Part shown: positions 7,267 to 15,073 of the stretch, piece after piece
Layout of the letters: every line of letters begins with the position of its first letter
Position numbering within the stretch: position 1 is the first letter of the stretch
DNA from: Clostridia bacterium
Lineage (GTDB): Bacteria > Bacillota > Clostridia > Christensenellales > Borkfalkiaceae
DNA: 64,000 bases
NCBI GenBank assembly: GCA_017457215.1
Contig: JAFTHU010000009.1
Coordinates: 1-64,000, forward strand
Direction: 5' to 3'
Program-made: the position numbers and the translations under genes
The notes under the pieces: generated by a model
The model's input: the letters and a program-made list of their open reading frames with translations, nothing else
The model's database searches: none
Told to the model about the DNA's origin: nothing

Positions 7267-8160
7267 ATGGCAATTTCGGCAAAAGACGTAATGGCGCTCC
7301 GCGAAAAGACGGGCGCAGGCGTTATGGACTGCAAAAAGGCACTTACCGACGCTGACGGCGATATGAACAAAGCGGCAGACCTTCTTCGTGAAAGAGGGAT
7401 TGCAAAAGCAGATAAAAAGGCTTCCCGTATTGCGGCGGAAGGTATCGTTGCTTGTTATATTGAAGGCAACGTAGGCGTTTTGATCGAATTGAACTGCGAA
7501 TCCGACTTCGTTGCAAAGAATCCTCAATTCTTGGAAATCGCAAACGAATGCGCGAAAGTGGTTGTAAAATGCAACCCCGCAGACGTAGAAACATTGCTTG
7601 GCTGCGCTATGGCAGATGGCAGCTCTGTTGAAGAATATTTGAAGAGCAAAATCGCGGTTATCGGCGAAAAGATTGCGGTTAGAAGATTTGTTCGTTACGA
7701 ATCCAACGGTTTCTTGGAAAGCTATATCCACCTCGGCGGCAAACTCGGCGTTATGTTGGATATGAACGGCGAAGCTACGGCAGAAGCAAAGGAAGTTGCG
7801 CACGACGTAACGTTGCAGATTGCATTCACGAAGCCCGTTTACCTTACCAAGGAAGAAGTTTCCGCAGAAGTTGTTGAAAAAGAAAAAGAAGTTTTGAAAC
7901 AACAAGCGATGAACGAAGGCAAGCCCGAGGCAATCGCTGAAAAGATGGTTATGGGTAGAATTAAGAAGTTCTACGAAGAAAACTGCCTTGTTGAACAAGC
8001 GTTCATTAAAGACGATTCCAAGAAAATTGCAGAACTTTTGAACGGCGCAAAGACGTCCATCAACAAGTTTGCATTCTTCGTAATGGGCGAAGGTCTTGAA
8101 AAGAAGAGCGAAGATTTAAGCGAAGAAGTTGCAAAGCAAGTTGCGGCAATGAAGAACTAA
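7267..8160 (+). CDS. tsf: Elongation factor Ts
   Basis: At 297 residues this is a full-length EF-Ts. It starts with the UBA-like domain and the family signature LREKTGAGVMDCKKAL, followed by GIAKADKKASRIAAEG and the paired core subdomains (for example LNCESDFVAKN, the site that inserts beside EF-Tu). It recharges EF-Tu by expelling GDP. An AAGGAG ribosome site precedes the ATG. It follows rpsB in the usual order and ends at a strong terminator. Confidence 0.98.
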   Translation: MAISAKDVMALREKTGAGVMDCKKALTDADGDMNKAADLLRERGIAKADKKASRIAAEGIVACYIEGNVGVLIELNCESDFVAKNPQFLEIANECAKVVVKCNPADVETLLGCAMADGSSVEEYLKSKIAVIGEKIAVRRFVRYESNGFLESYIHLGGKLGVMLDMNGEATAEAKEVAHDVTLQIAFTKPVYLTKEEVSAEVVEKEKEVLKQQAMNEGKPEAIAEKMVMGRIKKFYEENCLVEQAFIKDDSKKIAELLNGAKTSINKFAFFVMGEGLEKKSEDLSEEVAKQVAAMKN

Positions 8161-8178
8161 TTTTTGCGAAATAAAAAC

Positions 8179-8213
8179 GAACACCCGATTGTGAAAGCAG
8201 TCGGGTGTTTTTG
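8179..8213 (+). terminator. Terminator after tsf
   Basis: AACACCCGATTG and CAGTCGGGTGTT form a stem with a short loop, followed by TTTTTG. Confidence 0.9.
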
Positions 8214-8218
8214 TTTAT

Positions 8219-8253
8219 ATAAAACCTATCCTAATATATTTACGATAGGTTTA
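8219..8253 (-). terminator. Terminator of the XRE gene
   Basis: On the minus strand AACCTATC and GATAGGTT pair around a loop of about 13 nt, followed by TTATATAA. The first arm starts at the stop codon of the gene at 8251. Confidence 0.6.
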
Positions 8254-8457
8254 AACGTTTGTTTTTGGGTTGTCCGTACGCTCCAAAAGATAGTCAATGG
8301 AAACATTGAAATAGTCGGCAAAAGCTATCAGAGTTGCGTAATCGGCTTCACGCTCTAAATTTTCATATCTACTGATACTATTTTGATTCATTCCCAAGTC
8401 CATAGCTAATTTAAGTTGGGAAATATTTTTTTGTTGTCGTAATAATTTTAAGCGCAT
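8251..8457 (-). CDS. XRE-family HTH repressor (68 aa)
   Basis: The 68-residue protein is a single helix-turn-helix domain: MRLKLLRQQKNISQLKLAMDL, then the recognition helix region NQNSISRYENLEREA, and ADYFNVSIDYLLERTD. This is a Cro/C1-type DNA-binding domain with nothing else, as in small phage or toxin-antitoxin repressors. I chose ATG 8457 because a TTG start at 8472 would leave a poorly spaced ribosome site. It is divergent from the SLOG gene at 8551 and the intervening DNA holds a palindromic operator, so autoregulation and control of the neighbour are likely. Confidence 0.85.
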   Translation of the reverse strand: MRLKLLRQQKNISQLKLAMDLGMNQNSISRYENLEREADYATLIAFADYFNVSIDYLLERTDNPKTNV

Positions 8458-8475
8458 AATATTCTCTTGCAAACC

Positions 8476-8530
8476 TTGACATTATTATACCATATTGGTA
8501 TAATATAAATATCCCGTTTTGGTATATACC
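8476..8530 (+). promoter_or_regulatory. Consensus promoter with palindromic operators, SLOG gene
   Basis: TTGACA at 8476-8481 and TGG-TATAAT ending at 8504 are 17 bp apart. Inside them ATTATACC and GGTATAAT (8484-8491 and 8497-8504) form a perfect inverted repeat with 5-bp centre that covers the spacer and the -10 box. A second palindrome GGTATATACC occupies 8521-8530. A repressor bound there would block RNA polymerase. Confidence 0.75.
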
Positions 8531-8550
8531 GCTGTGGTTTGAGGTAAATT

Positions 8551-8997
8551 ATGAAAGCTTGCGCATTTTTTGGGCATAGAAATTGGGGAAGCGAAGAACG
8601 CAAAGAGGAAATCAAAAACAGTATTATCAATTTGATTGAAAATTATGGCGTTGCGCAGTTTTATTCGGGCGGGCGAGGGAATTTTGACAATCTCTGTTCG
8701 CAAATCGTTTGCGAATTAAAAAACGAATACCCGCACTTAAAAAATACTTTGGTGCTTTCGTATATTCCGCGAGAAAGAGAGGGGGTTCCTTTGCCGAAAA
8801 AATACGACGATTCGGTGTATCTTTTGGAAAAATGGACGCCCAAAAGGTATGCAATTATAAAAACCAACGAAGAAATTGTAAAGCGCGTGGATTTTGTCGT
8901 GGCGGGCATTGTCTATAAATGGGGCGGGGCTTACCGTGCTTGCGAATATGCAATGAAAAAAGGAAAAAGGATAATTTGGATTAAAACGGAGCGATAA
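8551..8997 (+). CDS. SLOG-type (YpsA/DUF1273-like) nucleotide-binding protein
   Basis: The 148-residue protein opens with KACAFFGHRNW, the Rossmann-type N-terminal motif of the SLOG superfamily, then FYSGGRGNFDNLCSQIV (the glycine-rich loop and Asp of the ligand pocket) and ends with FVVAGIVYKWGGAYRACEYA, which carries the second conserved Gly-Gly. SLOG proteins bind nucleotide-derived ligands in immunity, plasmid and phage loci. Its regulation by an adjacent XRE protein and its isolated position suggest accessory DNA. The ligand and job are unknown. A GAGG ribosome site precedes ATG 8551. Confidence 0.75.
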   Translation: MKACAFFGHRNWGSEERKEEIKNSIINLIENYGVAQFYSGGRGNFDNLCSQIVCELKNEYPHLKNTLVLSYIPREREGVPLPKKYDDSVYLLEKWTPKRYAIIKTNEEIVKRVDFVVAGIVYKWGGAYRACEYAMKKGKRIIWIKTER

Positions 8998-9014
8998 CGT
9001 TCGCTCTGTTTTTT
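8985..9014 (+). terminator. Terminator with the SLOG stop codon in its loop
   Basis: AACGGAGCGA (8985-8994) pairs along its whole length with TCGCTCTGTT (9001-9010, one G-T pair). The TAA stop at 8995-8997 lies in the 6-nt loop, and TTTTG follows. Confidence 0.85.
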
Positions 9015-9080
9015 GTCGAAAAAAACTTTGTATTTTCGCCGAATTTTTTTGCAAATAGTATAGCTTTCTTGTCAAAAGTA

Positions 9081-9089
9081 TGCTATAAT
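9081..9089 (+). promoter_or_regulatory. Extended -10 promoter of the pyrH operon
   Basis: TGC-TATAAT at 9081-9089 lies 47 bp before the pyrH ATG. No good -35 box is found at 17 bp, so it should work as an extended -10 element. Confidence 0.65.
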
Positions 9090-9136
9090 GATTAAGATAG
9101 AATATTATGGCTTTTTATAAGGAGGAAGAATTATCC

Positions 9137-9844
9137 ATGCAGCCTAAATACAAAAGAATTTTGTTGAAGCTTTCCGGAGAAGCGTTGGCAGGAGATCAGC
9201 GTTTCGGTTTAAATCACGAAGTGATTTCTCCCGTTGTTGACCAAATCGTACAACTCCACAATATGGGTGTGCAGGTCGGGCTTGTTATCGGCGGCGGCAA
9301 CTTCTGGCGTGGCAGACAGGGGACGAATATGGATCGTACGACGGCGGATCATATGGGTATGCTTGCAACCGTTATGAACTCGCTTGCAATGATGGACGCA
9401 ATCGAACAGCGCGGCGTGCCTGTGCGTGTGCAGACGGCGTTGAGTATGGTTTCGCTGGCAGAGCCGTTTATTCTGCGTAAAGCGTTGCGCCATTTTGAGC
9501 AAGGCAGAATCGTTATTTTTGCCTGCGGAACGGGCAACCCGTATTGTTCGACGGACACGGCTGCGGCGCTTCGTGCGTGCGAAATTGGCGCAGATATTTT
9601 GCTCATGGCAAAGAACGTAGACGGGATTTACGATTCCGATCCCAAAACCAATCCCAACGCAAAGAAATACGAATCGTTGCATTATGCCGATATTATCAAC
9701 CGTGGATTGAAAGTAATCGATTACGAAGCGGCTGCGAAGTGTATGGAAAACGACGTGCCCACTTTGGCGTTTGGGTTGAACGAAGAAAACTCTATCGTGC
9801 GCGCGGTGTGCGGCGAAGAACTTGGAACTATGATTTCCGTGTAA
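9137..9844 (+). CDS. pyrH: Uridylate (UMP) kinase
   Basis: The 235-residue protein contains the amino-acid-kinase fold of PyrH: KRILLKLSGEALAGD (N-terminal phosphate loop), VIGGGNFWRG, TADHMGMLATVMNSLA, FACGTGNPYCSTDTAAALRA, and AKNVDGIYDSDP. It phosphorylates UMP to UDP using ATP and is allosterically controlled by GTP and UTP. I moved the start to ATG 9137, where GGAGGA lies 10 bases upstream, because the more upstream codons have no family match. It is the first gene of the pyrH-frr-uppS-cdsA-dxr-rseP cluster. Confidence 0.98.
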   Translation: MQPKYKRILLKLSGEALAGDQRFGLNHEVISPVVDQIVQLHNMGVQVGLVIGGGNFWRGRQGTNMDRTTADHMGMLATVMNSLAMMDAIEQRGVPVRVQTALSMVSLAEPFILRKALRHFEQGRIVIFACGTGNPYCSTDTAAALRACEIGADILLMAKNVDGIYDSDPKTNPNAKKYESLHYADIINRGLKVIDYEAAAKCMENDVPTLAFGLNEENSIVRAVCGEELGTMISV

Positions 9845-9874
9845 TAAAAACAAAACCGTATAAGGAGAAGAATT

Positions 9875-10447
9875 ATGATTGAAAACGAAAAGATTGAAGA
9901 AATGATGTTGGAATTGGAAGAAAAGTGCGAAAATTCTATCAATGCATTGGAAAGAGATTACGGTGCAATCCGTACGGGTAGAGCGAATCCCCGCATTTTG
10001 GATCGTTTGGAAGTGGAAGCATACGGTGGTATGAGCAAGCTGGTAGAACTTGGTAATGTATCGGCGTTGGACGCGAAATGTTTACAAATCAGCCTTTGGG
10101 ACAAATCCCTTTTAAAAGCGGTTGAAAAGGCAATTTTACAATCGAATATCGGTTTGAATCCTTCTAACGACGGCAACGTGATTCGTTTGGTATTCCCTGA
10201 TATGACGGAAGAACGCCGTCGCGAATTGGTAAAGCAGGCGAAGAAGATGGGGGAAGAATCCAAGGTGGCGGTACGTAACCACCGCCGCGAAGCGATGGAC
10301 GTTATCAAAAAGGCAAAAACGGCAAAAGAAATTTCCGAAGACGAAGCAAGCGGCTGCGAGGCAGACGTAGAAAAAGCAGTTTCGGGATATATGACGAAGT
10401 TGGAAGCGATTATCGCTTCGAAAGAAAAAGAATTGATGTCCGTTTAA
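9875..10447 (+). CDS. frr: Ribosome recycling factor
   Basis: The 190-residue protein matches RRF in full, with an N-terminal triple-helix part (EEKCENSINALERDYGAIRTGRANPRILDRL) and the beta/alpha head domain around VEAYGGMSKLVELGNVSA. Together with EF-G it splits terminated ribosomes. The 30-bp gap after pyrH holds an AAGGAG site. pyrH-frr adjacency is nearly universal. Confidence 0.98.
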   Translation: MIENEKIEEMMLELEEKCENSINALERDYGAIRTGRANPRILDRLEVEAYGGMSKLVELGNVSALDAKCLQISLWDKSLLKAVEKAILQSNIGLNPSNDGNVIRLVFPDMTEERRRELVKQAKKMGEESKVAVRNHRREAMDVIKKAKTAKEISEDEASGCEADVEKAVSGYMTKLEAIIASKEKELMSV

Positions 10448-10460
10448 TTTGAGGTCTATT

Positions 10461-11195
10461 GTGGGGCTTGGTAAGAATAAAATAACGGGGGAGACGAAAA
10501 TTCCCCGCCACATAGCCATCATTATGGACGGAAATGGGCGTTGGGCAAAAAGACGGTTTATGCCCCGTTCCTATGGGCATAAACAAGGCATGGAACGCAT
10601 GATAGGCTTGATGGAGCGCGCTTTTGCATTGGGCGTTGATTATATCACCGTCTACGCGTTATCCACCGAGAATTTGAAACGTCCGCAGGAAGAATTAGAG
10701 GGCTTATTTAATTTATTCCGCAATCATTTTAAAGAATATATGGCGCGTATCTGTGCGCGAGGCGTGCGGCTTCGTGCGGTGGGCGACGTGTCCCTGCTCC
10801 CCGACGACGTGCAAAGGATTTTGCGGCAATCGGAAGAGGATACGGCACATTTTGAGGGAAAAGGTATCAACGTAGCCGTGGCATATGGGTCGCGGAATGA
10901 AATCGTGCATGCGGTAAATGCGGCGGTTGAGAAAGGGGAAAAAGTAACGGAAGAAAGTTTTTCTCGGTTGCTTTATACAGCGGATTCTCCCGACCCCGAT
11001 TTGATTATCCGTACGGGGAAAGAGGTGCGTCTTTCTAATTTCCTGTTGTATCAAGCGGCGTATGCGGAATTGTATTTCACAGATAAAATGTTCCCCGATT
11101 TTTCGGATAAAGAGCTGGATAAGGCGATTGTGGAATTTTCCCGCCGAACCCGTCGTTTTGGAAAGACGGACGAACAGATTGAAAAGAAAAAATAA
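10461..11195 (+). CDS. uppS: Isoprenyl transferase (undecaprenyl diphosphate synthase)
   Basis: The 244-residue enzyme shows IPRHIAIIMDGNGRWAKRR (the catalytic Asp of the DGNGRWA motif), YALSTENLKRP and the later DPDLIIRTGKEVRLSNFLLYQAAYAELYFT motif of cis-prenyltransferases. It adds isopentenyl units to farnesyl diphosphate to make the C55 carrier for cell-wall synthesis at the membrane face. I take GTG 10461 as start because GAGG at 10451-10454 is well spaced from it; a TTG at 10449 is the alternative. It follows frr closely and precedes cdsA. Confidence 0.96.
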   Translation: MGLGKNKITGETKIPRHIAIIMDGNGRWAKRRFMPRSYGHKQGMERMIGLMERAFALGVDYITVYALSTENLKRPQEELEGLFNLFRNHFKEYMARICARGVRLRAVGDVSLLPDDVQRILRQSEEDTAHFEGKGINVAVAYGSRNEIVHAVNAAVEKGEKVTEESFSRLLYTADSPDPDLIIRTGKEVRLSNFLLYQAAYAELYFTDKMFPDFSDKELDKAIVEFSRRTRRFGKTDEQIEKKK

Positions 11196-11291
11196 TATAA
11201 ACGATAGGGGCAGGTATGCAACGACGGAGGTTTCGGAGAGCACCGCCCTTGCGTTTTTTAAAAGAGTTTTCCGTTTTGGAGGCAAATACTT

Positions 11292-12209
11292 ATGAAGATT
11301 CGTTTAATTTCAGGCACGGCATATATCGCGATTTTGGTTGCGTTTTTTTGCTTAAAAATTTTCGTGCCTACGGTAAATGGCGTACCGTACGGGGATTTTT
11401 GTTTCGACGTGTTGATTTACGCGTTTGCGTTGATTGGTACGTTTGAAATGCTCCGCGCAGTAAAGGAAAAAACGGTAAAGGCAGAAAGGGCTATCGTATA
11501 CGCGTTTGCGGCGATAACCATTCCCGCGGTGGCACTTTGTCAATGGAAATGGGGCAACGGATTAGAAATAATCGGCGTATGCACGCTCATTTTTGCATTG
11601 GCACTGTTGTCCTTGCTTGTTATTATTCACGACAAAGTAACGTTGGAAAGTTTGGGCGTGTCATTGTTTTCGGCGGTTTATCCCACGCTTTTGCTTTGTT
11701 TGTTGGTATTGACCAACCATATGGGCGGAGTGCCTCGGTTAGATAAATTTGCGTTAGATTCGCGCATTATGATTTTGTTGATTTTCGTGGTTTCGCCTTG
11801 TGCGGATTCGATTGCGTACGTATTTGGGCGGTATTTTAAGAAATATTTTCCGAAGAAAATGTCCCCGAATTTAAGCCCGAATAAGACGGTTATCGGGGGG
11901 ATAGGCGGTCTTGTGGGCGGTATTCTCGGCGCAGTTGCGTTGTACTTTATTTATAACATGCCTGCCTTGGTAGGTTCGTATGACCGTATGGCGGTGGTAT
12001 TGCCCGTGTATGCGTTAATCGGTTTATCGGCGGCAGTGGCGACGGCGTTTGGCGATTTGGTAGAAAGCAGCGTTAAACGGAAGCTTGGTCTGAAAGACAT
12101 GGGCAACATTATGCCTGGGCACGGCGGGGTGTTAGACCGTATAGACGGAACGCTTTGGGCGACGGCAGTGGTATACGCTGCGTTTGCCTGCATACATTTT
12201 ATGTATTGA
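11292..12209 (+). CDS. cdsA: Phosphatidate cytidylyltransferase
   Basis: The 305-residue membrane protein has about eight hydrophobic segments and the CDP-alcohol synthesis signature near its end: [37 protein letters not shown], including the metal-coordinating Asp residues. It converts phosphatidic acid plus CTP to CDP-diacylglycerol for all phospholipids. The start follows TTGGAGG. The 96-bp stretch before it contains no convincing gene. It lies in the standard uppS-cdsA-dxr order. Confidence 0.95.
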   Translation: MKIRLISGTAYIAILVAFFCLKIFVPTVNGVPYGDFCFDVLIYAFALIGTFEMLRAVKEKTVKAERAIVYAFAAITIPAVALCQWKWGNGLEIIGVCTLIFALALLSLLVIIHDKVTLESLGVSLFSAVYPTLLLCLLVLTNHMGGVPRLDKFALDSRIMILLIFVVSPCADSIAYVFGRYFKKYFPKKMSPNLSPNKTVIGGIGGLVGGILGAVALYFIYNMPALVGSYDRMAVVLPVYALIGLSAAVATAFGDLVESSVKRKLGLKDMGNIMPGHGGVLDRIDGTLWATAVVYAAFACIHFMY

Positions 12210-12226
12210 TTTTTAAAAGGTGTGCT

Positions 12227-13372
12227 ATGAAAACCATTTCCTTAATCGGCTCGACGGGTTCTATCGGGCGGCAAGTTTGCTCGGTGGTTCGCCGTTATCC
12301 CGATGCGTTTAAAATTAAGAGTATTGTGGCAAACTCGTCTGCGGAAGTATTTTTACAGCAAGTAGAGGAGTTTCGTCCCGAATACGCAGCGTTGGTAAAC
12401 GAGAAAATCGGAAAAGAGATTGCCGATAAAATTCCCGACGACGTAAAATTTTGCTATGGGCAAGAGGCGGCGGAAGAAGCGGTTGCCTATGGAGAAGTGG
12501 CGTTTGTGGCGGCGACGGGTTTCGCGGGATTAAAATATTCGTTAAAGGCGATAGAACTTGGGAAAAATATTGCCCTTGCCAACAAGGAGACTTTGGTGTG
12601 TGGCGGGGAACTCGTTATGCGCAAAATCAAGGGGGCAGGTATCGAATTAATGCCCGTAGACAGTGAACATTCCGCACTTTGGCAGGCACTTAATTTCCGT
12701 GCGGACGCGGCGTTTCGGCGGTTGATTATTACGGCGAGTGGCGGCCCGTTTTACGGGTATACGGCGGAACAATTAAAAGCGGTTACACCGCAATCGGCTT
12801 TAAAACACCCTACTTGGCAAATGGGTGCAAAAATCACGATTGACAGCGCAACGCTTTTGAATAAAGGATTCGAAGTGATTGAGGCGAAATGGCTTTACAA
12901 CGCTCCGCTAGAGAAAATCCACACGATTGTACAGCCCGAAAGTATCATTCATTCTATGGTGGAGTTTGACGACGGCGGCATTTTGGCGCAATTAAGTTAT
13001 CCGACGATGGAGTTGCCCATACAGCTTGCATTGACCTATCCTGAACGTTTCGATTGCGGATTAAAACCGTTGGATTTTGAAACGTTGGGGGCGATTCGGT
13101 TTTTACCGTTAGAAAGGAAAAAATTCCCGTGCTATGATTTGGCTTTAAAATCGGCGGAAATGGGGGATAATTATTCTTGTGCTCTCAACGGTGCGGGCGA
13201 AGTTGCCGTGCGCGCGTTTTTAAACGGGCGGATAGCTTTTACACAAATCGCGGACACTATGGAGGACGTGCTTTTGAGAACGGAGAGAATAAAGCCCGAT
13301 TCTTACGGTGTGCTTTTGGAAACGGACGGGCGTGCGCGCGCTTTGGCGGAAGAATATATCAAAGGTTTATAA
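12227..13372 (+). CDS. dxr: 1-deoxy-D-xylulose 5-phosphate reductoisomerase
   Basis: The 381-residue enzyme begins MKTISLIGSTGSIGRQ (NADPH-binding Rossmann loop) and shows ANKETLVCGGE, MPVDSEHSALWQAL (metal and catalytic Glu/His), and GGPFYGYTAEQL, all Dxr hallmarks. It makes methylerythritol 4-phosphate, the first committed step of non-mevalonate isoprenoid synthesis, which supplies the substrate for UppS in the same operon. I chose ATG 12227 with an AAAAGGTG ribosome site; an upstream in-frame start overlaps cdsA and has no homology. Confidence 0.97.
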   Translation: MKTISLIGSTGSIGRQVCSVVRRYPDAFKIKSIVANSSAEVFLQQVEEFRPEYAALVNEKIGKEIADKIPDDVKFCYGQEAAEEAVAYGEVAFVAATGFAGLKYSLKAIELGKNIALANKETLVCGGELVMRKIKGAGIELMPVDSEHSALWQALNFRADAAFRRLIITASGGPFYGYTAEQLKAVTPQSALKHPTWQMGAKITIDSATLLNKGFEVIEAKWLYNAPLEKIHTIVQPESIIHSMVEFDDGGILAQLSYPTMELPIQLALTYPERFDCGLKPLDFETLGAIRFLPLERKKFPCYDLALKSAEMGDNYSCALNGAGEVAVRAFLNGRIAFTQIADTMEDVLLRTERIKPDSYGVLLETDGRARALAEEYIKGL

Positions 13373-13384
13373 GAGGGTTAGACA

Positions 13385-14689
13385 TTGAACTTAACGGCGA
13401 ATATTTTAGCAAAATCAAGCGGTGGACAGACGTTTTTCGGCATTCTTTTGGCGATTGCCATTCTGCTTGCTATGATTACGATACACGAATTCGGGCATTA
13501 TGTGGCAGGGAAAATTCTTGGCTTTAAAATCAACGAATTTTCCATCGGATTCGGCCCCGCTTTGTTTAAAAAACGGAGTAAAAAGACGGGGGAAATCTTT
13601 GCTTTGCGCCTTATTCCCTTGGGGGGATATTGTGCGTTTGACGGCGAGGATGAAATAGAAGAGTTTGTAGAAGAAAAGAGGGACGAAGACGGCGCTAAAA
13701 ACGCTGAAGAGCCTTTTGAAGAAATGCAAGCGGAAGGACTGGAAGAGGGAAACCTTGTGGCAGAAACTGTGCCCGAAGAGGAGTATCCCGAGCCGAAAGG
13801 AGAGCGGTTTAACGACCAAGCGCCTTGGAAACGCATTATCGTATTGATTGCGGGCGCAACGATGAATTATCTGCTTGCTTTGTTTTTGATAATCACGATG
13901 TTTGCTTGTTTCGGTAGACCCGTGTATCAAGTTGTGAAAAATCCTCCGCCTACGGAAAACCCCACGCAAACGGCAATCGATACGTATAACAGCGGTTTGC
14001 AAACGGGAGATATTATTTTAGAAATCAACGGTAAAAATTTGTATTTAATCACCGATTATATGTCTGTTTTGGACGGTAAAAATAAGGGCGACGTAGTAGA
14101 CGTGCTTGTTATTCGCAACGGCGAGAAACAAACGGTAGAAGTAACCCTTGTAGAAGATTCTAACCCGCGCAACATGTCGGATAGCAATTCTATTTTGTTT
14201 CCGCTCGGTTTGGCAACGCGGGAAGAAGTTGAAAACGAGAACGGGGAATTAAAGATGACGGTTACGCGCGGCGGCGGACTTGCGCCTGCGAACGCGCGCG
14301 AGGGATTTTTCCCTACCGTAGGCAAATCGTTTGTGTATTCGTTTAAAATCGGCACGACGGTATTGCGTTCGCTGGGAGAATTGGTAACGGGAAAACTCGG
14401 TATGGAAGCGGTTGGCGGTCCAGCAACGACCATAACTGTAACGGCAGAACAGGCGTCTAACGGCGTGCAAGAATTCCTTTCTATTGCGGCGCTTATCGGG
14501 GTAAACCTTGCTGTGTTCAACCTTTTGCCCGTGCCTGCTTTGGACGGTTGCAAAATCATTTTCTGCATTATCGAATGGATACGCAAAAAACCGTTAAACC
14601 GCAAGGTGGAGGCAATTATCAACTTCGCGGGATTGATTGTTTTGTTCGGGTTTGCAATTTTGGTAGACGTGTTGCACTTTCTCCATTAA
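13385..14689 (+). CDS. rseP: Site-2-type membrane metalloprotease RseP
   Basis: The 434-residue protein carries HEFGHY (residues 34-39, zinc site) in the first membrane helix, a PDZ-like region about 200-260 (SGLQTGDIILEINGKNL), and the second zinc ligand motif NLLPVPALDGCK, with a Cys where most family members have Gly. It cleaves membrane-embedded regulators. A TTG start at 13385 is supported by GAGGG seven bases upstream. Between about 87 and 140 it holds a highly acidic insert. The usual follower ispG is not present; the operon stops here. Confidence 0.93.
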   Translation: MNLTANILAKSSGGQTFFGILLAIAILLAMITIHEFGHYVAGKILGFKINEFSIGFGPALFKKRSKKTGEIFALRLIPLGGYCAFDGEDEIEEFVEEKRDEDGAKNAEEPFEEMQAEGLEEGNLVAETVPEEEYPEPKGERFNDQAPWKRIIVLIAGATMNYLLALFLIITMFACFGRPVYQVVKNPPPTENPTQTAIDTYNSGLQTGDIILEINGKNLYLITDYMSVLDGKNKGDVVDVLVIRNGEKQTVEVTLVEDSNPRNMSDSNSILFPLGLATREEVENENGELKMTVTRGGGLAPANAREGFFPTVGKSFVYSFKIGTTVLRSLGELVTGKLGMEAVGGPATTITVTAEQASNGVQEFLSIAALIGVNLAVFNLLPVPALDGCKIIFCIIEWIRKKPLNRKVEAIINFAGLIVLFGFAILVDVLHFLH

Positions 14690-14710
14690 AATTTTTTGAA
14701 AAAACTTTTG

Positions 14711-14745
14711 CCTGTCAAGTATTTTTGCTTGACAGGTATATTTTT
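14711..14745 (+). terminator. Terminator after rseP
   Basis: CCTGTCAAG (14711-14719) and CTTGACAGG (14728-14736) form a perfect 9-bp stem followed by TATATTTTT. Its right arm is also the -35 box of the next operon. Confidence 0.8.
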
Positions 14746-14757
14746 ATGAGGTATAAT
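14729..14757 (+). promoter_or_regulatory. Consensus promoter of ylxM-ffh operon
   Basis: TTGACA at 14729-14734 and TATAAT at 14752-14757 are 17 bp apart. The -35 box is inside the terminator stem. Confidence 0.88.
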
Positions 14758-14788
14758 AAGGTACGGAAAACGGAGAGGAGGCGGAAAA

Positions 14789-15061
14789 ATGAAAGACGAT
14801 TTGCATTTTCTGCGGCTCTGGGACTTGTATTCGCCCCTTTTAACGGCGACGCAACGGGAGATTACCGATCTGTATTTCAATTACGATTTGTCGCTGGGGG
14901 AGATTGCCGAACAGAAAGGCGTATCCCGTCAAAGCGTTTCCGATTGTTTGCAGAAATGCCGCAGGCAGTTGGAAAAGTATGAGGAAAAGCTTGGCTTTGC
15001 TCGTACGGTGGAAGAAATGCAAGCGCAAATCGAAGCCTTGCAAAAGGGCGTAAACGGCTAA
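14789..15061 (+). CDS. ylxM: YlxM family DNA-binding protein
   Basis: The 90-residue protein has a sigma-like helix-turn-helix: LTATQREITDLYFNYDLSLGEIAEQKGVSRQSVSDCLQ, matching YlxM, which is found directly before ffh in Firmicutes and interacts with the SRP system. A GAGGAGGCGG ribosome site precedes the ATG. It is the first gene of the ylxM-ffh-rpsP-khpA transcript. Its biochemical effect is to modulate SRP GTPase activity in streptococci; here that is inferred from context. Confidence 0.93.
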   Translation: MKDDLHFLRLWDLYSPLLTATQREITDLYFNYDLSLGEIAEQKGVSRQSVSDCLQKCRRQLEKYEEKLGFARTVEEMQAQIEALQKGVNG

Positions 15062-15073
15062 AAAGAGGACGAT

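Noticed and set aside
11216..11446. A frame between uppS and cdsA
   Set aside because: It runs into cdsA in another frame and has no supporting family features.
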